From contig JBFWUT010000004.1 of NCBI GenBank assembly GCA_050247135.1, positions 1 to 64,000 on the forward strand: a stretch of 64,000 bases of DNA, read 5' to 3'. Below, piece after piece: positions 53,310-60,434 of the stretch (position 1 is the stretch's first letter; each line of letters starts with the position of its first letter). The translations under genes were made by a program, and so were the position numbers. The notes beneath the pieces are model-generated. The model was not told the DNA's origin. It did no database searches and worked only from the letters and a program-made list of their open reading frames with translations. The stretch comes from Berkiella sp050247135 (GTDB lineage Bacteria > Pseudomonadota > Gammaproteobacteria > Berkiellales > Berkiellaceae).

Positions 53310-53594
53310 TTATCTATTCTTCGGTGTATCCAACCTATTATCATGATCATCCCGAATATTTGCTATGCCATCATGGTCTTTATCCCCATAATCACGATTA
53401 TTATTGTGCCGATCATTTTTATTTCTGATGCCATCATGATCTCTATCACCATTAGGACCATTGCTATTAATTCGATCCCGATAATTCGGAATACCATCGC
53501 GGTCCCTATCGCCATATGGATGATAAGCGACTGCGCTAGGGCTAATGCTTGAAGCTGCGAAGAACGCTGCTAGGATCATTGCATAATATTTCAT
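53310..53594 (-). CDS. small exported thrombospondin-3-like repeat protein
   Basis: 94 residues: signal peptide (MKYYAMILAAFFAASSISPS, to AVA) followed by three calcium-loop repeats of type DRDRDGIPNYRD, DRDHDGIRNKND, DKDHDGIANIRDD. These DxDxDGxxN loops bind Ca2+ in thrombospondin type 3 and OmpA-linker proteins. AGGAGAG precedes the ATG. Probably a periplasmic or secreted calcium-binding protein. Confidence 0.85.
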   Translation of the reverse strand: MKYYAMILAAFFAASSISPSAVAYHPYGDRDRDGIPNYRDRINSNGPNGDRDHDGIRNKNDRHNNNRDYGDKDHDGIANIRDDHDNRLDTPKNR

Positions 53595-53771
53595 ATAAAC
53601 TCTCCTCGATCTTCCCGAATGCGTTAAAATTCAATGGTTTATTTTTACATAATGTCTATATGATATAGACTTGGTGTCTATTTTTAAGTTCCTTAATACG
53701 TGTATATGGAACCCATTTCTTTAATGGTCAAAGCCGTTTATAATAGGTGCTTTTCCATAAGAGAGTGCGTT

Positions 53772-54065
53772 ATGCAATTATTCCTTCTCACCCCTTTTAA
53801 TCCCAAATGGCCCATATCACAATTTACAAAATTTGAAAGCATTATTGTTCGCGCCTTATCCGAAGCAAAAGCACGTAATTTAGTAAAGCGTGTTACCTTT
53901 AATGCTGATCTCAATAAAATCGGGCAACAAGTCCATAACCCATGGCAAAACCGCTCTTTTTCTCGATGCGAAGTATACCAAGGCACTGAATTTACTAAAG
54001 CGGGCAAAGAAGAAGTGCTAACTCCACTAAAGTTGCGCGATTATTTCTTACAATTAAAAAAATAA
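53772..54065 (+). CDS. small hypothetical protein
   Basis: 97 residues from ATG 53772 (MQLFLLTPFNPKWPISQFTK). Upstream in-frame ATGs to 53700 exist but start poorly. Soluble, with EVYQGTEFTKAGKEEVLTPL near the end. No family recognised. Confidence 0.6.
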   Translation: MQLFLLTPFNPKWPISQFTKFESIIVRALSEAKARNLVKRVTFNADLNKIGQQVHNPWQNRSFSRCEVYQGTEFTKAGKEEVLTPLKLRDYFLQLKK

Positions 54066-54098
54066 TGCGACTAACGTTAATAGGATTTTCTTTTTATT

Positions 54099-55172
54099 TT
54101 ATTTATATAAGAAGAGGGCAACAGCAATAATACTATAAACAGCAAGTAGTTGTGCTCCTTTATACCAAGTAGATTCTCCAATTTCAGTTGCTTGAGTTAA
54201 GATATAAGAAGCTAAAACCACCATTAAGATTTCACCTTTGCCAAAAATGAGATCCATCTGGGTTAAGGGCAAAACGTAACTTAAGACAACTAGTAGAGGT
54301 GCCACAAATAACGCGATTTGCACCCCGCTGCCAATCGCAATCACCATGCTTAAATCTAAGCGATTTTTCATTGCCATCACAATTGCGGTGCTATGCTCTG
54401 CTGCATTACCCACGATGGCAACAACAATGACACCCACAAAGGCATTAGACATCCCCATTGCTTGAGCAGCCAAAGTTACTGATCCGACTAAAATCTCACT
54501 CATCCATGCAATCATGGCTGCCGAGAGCACCAAAGCCATGATCGAAAATTTAAGACTCCACTGCGAGCCACGCTCTGGTTCATGGCTATCGGTTTTTCCA
54601 CCTCTATGGGTATACAAGGTAAACACTAGCGATAGTGCATAGGTGGTAATCAGAATAATCGATATAGTCAAACTCAAATGACTCATCGTTTTATCAGTAA
54701 CCCATTTCATACCTAATGCATAGAACGCAGCAGGAATAATTAAAGCCACAGCAGCGATGGAAAAATCAATTGCTTGCGATTTTGCACCTTGCACATTGAA
54801 TTGTTGCACCGGATGTTTTATGCCCCCAACGAGCAATGAAATGCCTAAAACTAAAAGTACATTGCCTATTAACGAGCCTATTAATGAGGCTTTGACAATA
54901 TCAATTTGTCCGGCTTTTAACGCTATTAAAGCAATAATAAACTCTGCTGCATTGCCGAAAGTTGCATTCAATAAACCACCGAATGCTTCCCCCATATGAG
55001 CCGCAAGACCTTCGGTAGCACGTCCCAATAAAGCGGCAAGTGGGATAATCGCTAAACAAGCACTCATAAAGATAAACGTATGTTTTTCAGGTTGCGCATG
55101 TTCTAAATAAATGGCGGCCAACACAAAGGGCAAAAGCCAGTTTAAAGACGGTCTGAGCCATTGTTTAACCAA
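54099..55172 (-). CDS. calcium/proton exchanger (CaCA family, Cax/ChaA-like)
   Basis: 357 residues, about eleven helices. The two alpha repeats that line the cation path are LLNATFGNAAEFIIALIALK and GNAAEHSTAIVMAMKNRLDL, both with the GNAxE signature. It exports Ca2+ or Na+/K+ for H+. TTG start at 55172 with AAGGTG four to five bases upstream. Divergent from the K+ channel gene. Confidence 0.93.
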   Translation of the reverse strand: MVKQWLRPSLNWLLPFVLAAIYLEHAQPEKHTFIFMSACLAIIPLAALLGRATEGLAAHMGEAFGGLLNATFGNAAEFIIALIALKAGQIDIVKASLIGSLIGNVLLVLGISLLVGGIKHPVQQFNVQGAKSQAIDFSIAAVALIIPAAFYALGMKWVTDKTMSHLSLTISIILITTYALSLVFTLYTHRGGKTDSHEPERGSQWSLKFSIMALVLSAAMIAWMSEILVGSVTLAAQAMGMSNAFVGVIVVAIVGNAAEHSTAIVMAMKNRLDLSMVIAIGSGVQIALFVAPLLVVLSYVLPLTQMDLIFGKGEILMVVLASYILTQATEIGESTWYKGAQLLAVYSIIAVALFLYK

Positions 55173-55279
55173 GCTTCACCTTGCTTTGCTGAGAATGAAT
55201 TATAATATTCAATAGCATAGTCACTGTTGTCCAAAATGCATACTTTTGTTTACAAACTAACATTGATAAGCGGAATATC

Positions 55280-55945
55280 ATGCCATTAGCAGGGACTCGA
55301 TTTACTCATTTTTTACTCAGTAAGTATTTAGCACTATTAATAGCGCTGTTGACTCTGTTGCTCTCATTTCCGCTGATGAATGACCAATCTTTCGGCAAAG
55401 TTATATTTGCGTTCTTTTTTTTCTTTATTCTGCTTGGTATGTTCTACGGTTTGAAAGGAAACCATCGTATAGTTCTTTTTATGCTCATCGGCACTATTGT
55501 TTTATGTATGAGTATTGCTGAAATTCGATACCATCAAATTTATGTGTGGAATAAAATATTGTCTATTTTATTTAATGTTTATGCTATAACACTATTTTGC
55601 AAAGATATATACACCAGAAAACAAATCACATCTGACATTTTAATTGGCTCTCTCTGCGTTTATTTGTTAATCGGCATTTGTTTTGCGCAGTTATACATGG
55701 TTATACAAGCATTCAGCTCGCATGCGCTAATCCATACCATAAACACGCTACCTATATACAATCAAGAAGATTTTTACTATTTTAGTTTTATTACATTAGC
55801 CACTGTTGGTTTTGGCGATATTCTAGCCCACACTCCTTTTTCAAAAAGCGTGGTAATGATTGAAGGACAAGTTGGTATTTTTTATATCGCAATTATGGTC
55901 GCTCGTCTTGTTTCAGCATTTAATACCAAAAAGACAATCTCCTAA
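55280..55945 (+). CDS. two-pore-domain type potassium channel protein
   Basis: 221 residues with five or six hydrophobic helices. The last pair surrounds a pore loop FYYFSFITLATVGFGDILAH, with selectivity filter TVGFGD at 174-179 (K+ channel signature). No cytoplasmic RCK domain. Could set membrane potential together with the neighbouring Ca2+/H+ exchanger; this pairing is inference. Confidence 0.88.
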   Translation: MPLAGTRFTHFLLSKYLALLIALLTLLLSFPLMNDQSFGKVIFAFFFFFILLGMFYGLKGNHRIVLFMLIGTIVLCMSIAEIRYHQIYVWNKILSILFNVYAITLFCKDIYTRKQITSDILIGSLCVYLLIGICFAQLYMVIQAFSSHALIHTINTLPIYNQEDFYYFSFITLATVGFGDILAHTPFSKSVVMIEGQVGIFYIAIMVARLVSAFNTKKTIS

Positions 55946-56212
55946 AATGACATTTTCGAACAGATACTGTAAGCTTTAGCCGCTGCATTGTGAAATGTGT
56001 GTATATGACGCTGACTTCTCTTACCATTTTCAACCAACAGTTTTTTTTACCACAAACTAATGGCCTCATACAGTGTAAGTACTAATTAGTCCTGATATCA
56101 GCAAAGAGTTGAACCATAAAAATAGGTAGCGGGTTAATAACACAGCTACGCGCTTCCTCAAATGGATTAAAATCTATAATGATGTCCAACCACTCAGAGG
56201 AAAACCAACGCC

Positions 56213-56593
56213 ATGAAAACAGAAAACATAATTAGAATAAGTATATGCATGCTTTGCTTAGCTTTTGCTGGCCACGCTGTTGCAACTGAAAACTCTATCA
56301 ATCTTGCCTCATTAATGTCCGACAGTAATAAAGCTGAAAGTGCAGACAACAAGGCGATGACTGACGAGCAACTCGCTGATAAAGTGAGAGCTGCTTTCGT
56401 TAAAGAAAAGCTGTACGGTAAAGATAAATTTGCAGATATGGGATTGCATGTGACTGCCAAAAAGGGCGTGGTTACCCTAAGTGGTAAGGTTGCAACCAAA
56501 GCGGACATAGACAAAGCAGTAAAGATTGCCCGTTCAGTTGATCAAGTTAAAAATGTGAAATCGTCCATTGACATTAAAAAAGTCAAAAAATAA
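56213..56593 (+). CDS. exported BON-domain protein (OsmY-like)
   Basis: 126 residues: signal peptide (about 1-24, ending HAVAT) and one BON domain (TDEQLADKVRAAFVKEKLYG, GLHVTAKKGVVTLSGKVATK, VDQVKNVKSSIDIKK). AGAGGAAA precedes the ATG, and a TATAAT lies about 40 bases upstream. Envelope stress role by family. Confidence 0.9.
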   Translation: MKTENIIRISICMLCLAFAGHAVATENSINLASLMSDSNKAESADNKAMTDEQLADKVRAAFVKEKLYGKDKFADMGLHVTAKKGVVTLSGKVATKADIDKAVKIARSVDQVKNVKSSIDIKKVKK

Positions 56594-56596
56594 TCT

Positions 56597-56628
56597 TTTT
56601 GCGCATCGCTTTCTGGCGATGCGCAAAA
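56597..56628. terminator. perfect stem-loop after the BON gene
   Basis: TTTTGCGCATCGC pairs with GCGATGCGCAAAA over a six-base loop. A strong stem without a 3' T-run on either strand, so termination may be inefficient or Rho-assisted. Confidence 0.55.
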
Positions 56629-56694
56629 CCCTCTTGTTAGCTGTTGCCTGATAGCATAGAATATGCCTCCTACTAGTTCTAACCTATTTGCATA

Positions 56695-57282
56695 ATGTTT
56701 GATCTATACAGTTTAAATAACCGCATCTATTTTGAAAGTGCCACTAACTACCCTCACGATTTCCGTGGGGTTAAATGGACCAGCGTTGAATCCCAATTTG
56801 TCCGCTTCAAAGTTTTATGTGAAATGGCTAATGATATATTTAGCAGCAATATCCTTGATGTAGGTTGCGGTTTAGGGCATCTCATTGATTACTTAAAAAA
56901 TCACCACTTCACTGGGATCTATAAAGGGATCGACATTGTTGACCAAATGGTTGTCTTGGCACGAAAACGCCATCCTACCTTTCACTTTGAAACTAATGAT
57001 ATTGATTCGATTCTTGAAAATAAGCATGACTACGTTTTAGCCAGTGGGATCTTTGCTTTAACGCCGCCTGATTATGTTAAAGAGCTGATCCCCGTCTTAT
57101 TTGCTCGTGCAATTAAAGGGCTTGCTTTTAACTGCTTAAGCTCACGTTCACAAGAAAAAGAAGAAGGTATGTATTACCAAATCCCTGGAGATATTTTTCA
57201 TTTCTGCAAAAAGCTGACTCATAAAGTTAAGCTGCGTGAAGACTACCTGAGCCACGACTTTACCATCTATATGCAAAAGTAA
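56695..57282 (+). CDS. class I SAM-dependent methyltransferase
   Basis: 195 residues. Motif I ILDVGCGLGHL (DVGCG at 55-59), acidic strand end KGIDIVDQMV, then DYVLASGIFALTPPDYV. Substrate unknown; no neighbouring pathway gives a hint. It precedes the RhoGAP-like locus on the same strand. Confidence 0.85.
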   Translation: MFDLYSLNNRIYFESATNYPHDFRGVKWTSVESQFVRFKVLCEMANDIFSSNILDVGCGLGHLIDYLKNHHFTGIYKGIDIVDQMVVLARKRHPTFHFETNDIDSILENKHDYVLASGIFALTPPDYVKELIPVLFARAIKGLAFNCLSSRSQEKEEGMYYQIPGDIFHFCKKLTHKVKLREDYLSHDFTIYMQK

Positions 57283-57353
57283 GCCCTACATTACTTTTCG
57301 CAGCGGCCATAACCGCCTGTTCGAGTGGTATATACACTTTTGATATTGTCTAA

Positions 57354-57365
57354 ATTCTATAGAAT
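57354..57365 (+). promoter_or_regulatory. palindromic box upstream of RhoGAP-like gene A
   Basis: Perfect palindrome ATTCTATAGAAT ending 50 bases before the start codon, within a longer stretch (ATATACACT ... TAAATTCTATAGAATGC) that recurs at 59446-59486 before gene B. It could be an operator or an extended -10 region. Confidence 0.45.
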
Positions 57366-57415
57366 GCCTATCTACAATCCTACAAAAGTTAGTTAAATTA
57401 TCATTTGGAGCTGAA

Positions 57416-58048
57416 ATGTATTATTTAGGAGCAATGGTAGCGGCAACAGGGGTGTATTTTGCATTTCAGACTTATTCTAAACGCACAGCCAACCCACAGC
57501 CTTTCACTGGGCCAGCAAGTAGCTTAACTCCTATCAGCGGTGAAGCTAACGCGGATCCCTTAGTTCATGTTGAGTTTTATCAATATCTGCATACGGTATT
57601 GCAGGGTTTTAACCATACGAACGAAGGATTTTTGTTGCCTGGAACCTTTGAGGATTTTAAACGCCAGCTGCAAATTGCCCCGCTTGAGGCATTATATGAT
57701 CCTCGTTTTAACGCAGATAAGCTTTACGATGCCCTTAAAGCCAATTCACCAACAGAGGATCTTAGTAAACATATTAAAGGATTAAGTGCATCTGGCTTGA
57801 ATCAACATGCTGAGATTTTACATAATTTGGTTCATTTAGGTTGCATCTTGCATCAAGATAATCAGGGATGTGAGGATGTCATCGCTGAGATCTTAACACC
57901 CTTCTTTTTGCCTATATTAGGGAAGAAGGAGCCTATTCTATTAACAGACTACCTAACAGTTAAATACAGCATTTTGACATTAGTGAAAAGTGATTATTTT
58001 AAATCACCCTATTGCGACGCCACCTCAGCCTCTAGATTATGCAGGTGA
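57416..58048 (+). CDS. degenerate RhoGAP-like protein (paralogue A)
   Basis: 210 residues with an N-terminal membrane or signal-like segment (MYYLGAMVAATGVYFAFQTY). It is a shorter paralogue of the protein at 59530: the amino ends match (AxxGxYFxxQ), and HAEILHNLVHLGCILHQDNQ plus EILTPFFLPILG align with the RhoGAP C-terminal helices. At the arginine-finger loop it reads GFLLPG where gene B has GIFRLSG, so the catalytic Arg is missing. GGAG lies five bases upstream of the ATG. Its end overlaps the convergent M48 gene by 12 bases. Confidence 0.7.
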   Translation: MYYLGAMVAATGVYFAFQTYSKRTANPQPFTGPASSLTPISGEANADPLVHVEFYQYLHTVLQGFNHTNEGFLLPGTFEDFKRQLQIAPLEALYDPRFNADKLYDALKANSPTEDLSKHIKGLSASGLNQHAEILHNLVHLGCILHQDNQGCEDVIAEILTPFFLPILGKKEPILLTDYLTVKYSILTLVKSDYFKSPYCDATSASRLCR

Positions 58049-59275
58049 GGACTTACTCATTTTATTGGCAACATGATGGCGAATCTCACCCATGCGCGCT
58101 TGGTCGCTTGGATAGGGGTTCATAGCAGACTGCATATAACTGTGAAATCGGGTTAACAATCCTTGATTAGCTGATTCTTGTTTTTCTCTGGCGTTTAATG
58201 AATCACGCTCCTTCGCGAGGAATTGACTTGTTGGGGCTGCTAATTTTTTTCGCCAAACATCATCTAACAATGATGAATTGATGAGTTTTTTTTGCTTTTT
58301 TCGATACGAAATATTTTCCAGCAGAATAGCTTTTATTTTTTCCAACGTGGCAGGGATTTTTAGTGATCTTAAAGATTTAAGATATAATCCAACTTGTTTT
58401 GCGTCGAGAAAACTCAACATCCTAAGGGTACTTAATTTTCTGTTTTGAGAAACTAGACTTTTAGTCGACATCCCTTCAACGTCATTCGTTAACTCAACGC
58501 CTATGATATCAGCAGCAGACTCCATATTTTCCCGATATTTTAATAGCAACGCTAAATTTGTAGGGATCAAAAAAAATAATCCTGTTGTCAACATTAAAAG
58601 TGGCAACGTAGTAGCCAATGTGAACGAGTTGGCAGCAAAGCACAGTGCGGTCAACATAGCTGATAACAGGATTGTGGCAGTTAGCGCTAAGCCAAAGAAT
58701 TGAATGAAGATATAATACATATCATTGGCAACTTTATGGCCCAACTCGTGAGCTATCGTCCCACGCACAACTCGCGCGTTTAAGCCACCCATGCCAAAAG
58801 AACGCAAAAAACCGGCAGTCAATATGATTTGGCCATTTTTAAATATGCCAAAATGATATTGGGCGTTAATATGAGTTTCGTTATTTTGAAAACCTATTCT
58901 AGGTTCAACGACACCGGCTTTTTTAGATAATTCAGCGACTTCCTTTTTGATAAATGCGATTTTTTCTGCGCTAATATCAAATGAGTCGATTGGCTTGAGC
59001 TTATCAAAATAGATAGGCATGAGATCTAACACAGCTGATAACGTGATTAATCCTGTTATGGCAGGTAATAATGCAGTTAATAGCGCTTCTTGAGTAAAAA
59101 ACTGGCTCGCCAAAAAGGTGAGCAATGGAACGCCTGTTGCCAATGCAATTAACCACAAACTCAACCCCATGATAAGTAACTGAGCAAATAGGAGGCTTGT
59201 TTGTCGTTTGTGAATGTCCTTGATCTGACCGTCGATAAGGGTGGGGAGGAAGTTAGCATAACTAAAAAATGACAT
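58037..59275 (-). CDS. M48 family membrane metalloprotease
   Basis: 412 residues, HtpX/Ste24-like. Two hydrophobic helices near 30-85, zinc motif HELGH at 176-180, two more helices (about 190-240), and the third ligand in NMESAADIIG. The C-terminal half is cytosolic and basic. Such proteases act on misfolded membrane proteins or process lipopeptides. It sits in opposite orientation between the two RhoGAP-like genes. Confidence 0.88.
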   Translation of the reverse strand: MSFFSYANFLPTLIDGQIKDIHKRQTSLLFAQLLIMGLSLWLIALATGVPLLTFLASQFFTQEALLTALLPAITGLITLSAVLDLMPIYFDKLKPIDSFDISAEKIAFIKKEVAELSKKAGVVEPRIGFQNNETHINAQYHFGIFKNGQIILTAGFLRSFGMGGLNARVVRGTIAHELGHKVANDMYYIFIQFFGLALTATILLSAMLTALCFAANSFTLATTLPLLMLTTGLFFLIPTNLALLLKYRENMESAADIIGVELTNDVEGMSTKSLVSQNRKLSTLRMLSFLDAKQVGLYLKSLRSLKIPATLEKIKAILLENISYRKKQKKLINSSLLDDVWRKKLAAPTSQFLAKERDSLNAREKQESANQGLLTRFHSYMQSAMNPYPSDQARMGEIRHHVANKMSKSSPA

Positions 59276-59345
59276 GTTAAACCTGGTACAACGATTTAAT
59301 TACCTGGAGTCTAACAGTCAGTTTGAGTAAGAACAACATGCCATA

Positions 59346-59446
59346 AAGGACATCCATTTTTAGGCGAACAAAATCGTCCAATTAAGGACAGCCATTTTTA
59401 GGGAAACAAAATGGATGTCCTCTGCGAACAAATGGATGTCCTCTGG
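59346..59446. repeat. cluster of direct and inverted repeats
   Basis: AGGACATCCATTTTTAGG (59347) and AGGACAGCCATTTTTAGG (59385) are direct copies; AAATGGATGTCCTC follows twice in inverse orientation (about 59409 and 59430). GAACAAAAT links the units. Resembles the multiple inner sites at the ends of a transposon, but no transposase is present. Confidence 0.6.
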
Positions 59447-59470
59447 ATATACACTGTTCTTGCCATATAA

Positions 59471-59482
59471 ATTCTATAGAAT
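59471..59482 (+). promoter_or_regulatory. palindromic box upstream of RhoGAP gene B
   Basis: Second copy of ATTCTATAGAAT, ending 47 bases before the start at 59530; the flanks TAA/GC and the upstream ATATACACT also match the copy at 57354. Confidence 0.45.
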
Positions 59483-59529
59483 GCTTGATTGCCCCTTCCC
59501 AAGAAGTTAGATATCTAAAAGAGGTTGAT

Positions 59530-60333
59530 ATGTTTCCTTATCTCATGACAGGCGCAGCCATCGCAGGTGGCATATATTTTACTTATCAAAATTGCTGCAA
59601 AAGACGTACCTCTCGTTCTCATGCGCTATATCATTTTACGGTTGAGGCTTCTGCCAACCCTTTTGACTTTAGTAACACACCCTCATATGTTGGGATCGGC
59701 AAACTAGTTAGCATCGGCACTCTCTATAACGCCATTCATGAAACATTGATATTTTTTCAAGATGAAAGTTATTTAAAAGAGGTAGGCATTTTTAGGTTAT
59801 CTGGTGATCTTAATAAAGCTAAAAGTACTCATACGCTCATGAGAAAAATGACACTGACATATCTTAATACGACTGATACAAATCACGTAATCAGTACTCT
59901 TAAATTAGCACTCGAGGAAGCTTTTGTTGCCTCTCGTTTTCTCACAATAGAACTAAGTAAGCTACCCTCAAAGCCTGTGGGCTCTCGTTTTAAAGATCAT
60001 ATCCAATACCTATTGGATATGGGCAAAACCAAAGAAGCCTTCATTTTACACAATCTCCTTTATCTTCTTTCTCGCGTTTATGCGTTTAGGGCAGATAATA
60101 AAATGGGTTGCCAAAAAGGTGATGTTTCCAACATTGCAACTGTTATGTCACCTGCTTTCATGAAATTACTAGGAATGCCAGAGGCAGCAAGTTTGACTGA
60201 TCCCTCCTACGCTAGCAATAAAGCAGCAGTGTCTCGGATGATAGATCAACTGATTGTTGATCCTCAATTTGCTAAACCGTTTCATGAGTGTGTATCACGC
60301 CAAGTAGCCAGTTCCCATTTTAGACCTAGGTAG
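59530..60333 (+). CDS. RhoGAP-domain protein with N-terminal hydrophobic segment (gene B)
   Basis: 267 residues from ATG 59530 (AGAGG five bases upstream; a longer start at 59485 is less likely). A hydrophobic segment (5-19) and basic stretch precede a domain that follows the eukaryotic RhoGAP pattern: EVGIFRLSGDLNKA with arginine finger R89, HVISTLKLALEE with the conserved LK (K125), and NKM at 190-192 followed by SNIATVMSPAFMKLLG (201-215). RhoGAPs speed GTP hydrolysis by Rho-type GTPases, which bacteria lack, so a host target is likely. Secretion is inference. Confidence 0.82.
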   Translation: MFPYLMTGAAIAGGIYFTYQNCCKRRTSRSHALYHFTVEASANPFDFSNTPSYVGIGKLVSIGTLYNAIHETLIFFQDESYLKEVGIFRLSGDLNKAKSTHTLMRKMTLTYLNTTDTNHVISTLKLALEEAFVASRFLTIELSKLPSKPVGSRFKDHIQYLLDMGKTKEAFILHNLLYLLSRVYAFRADNKMGCQKGDVSNIATVMSPAFMKLLGMPEAASLTDPSYASNKAAVSRMIDQLIVDPQFAKPFHECVSRQVASSHFRPR

Positions 60334-60434
60334 ATCATATATTGGAACTGTGATTTAATGGCTTAAAGCAGCTACATTAGTTGTTAGACTAATTTTAGTA
60401 ATTTCTTTGATTAGCAACAAAGGGAGCAAAAATC

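Noticed and set aside
53078..53428. 116-codon plus-strand frame between the L,D-transpeptidase and the thrombospondin-3-like gene
   Set aside because: Its second half is antisense to the calcium-repeat gene (His/Tyr-rich from Asp codons), and no ribosome site is visible; only the first 60 codons look weakly protein-like.
57327..57367. Standard -35/-10 promoter within the shared palindrome
   Set aside because: TATAGA could be a -10, but no -35 lies at 16-18 bases in either copy, so I list it only as a palindromic box.
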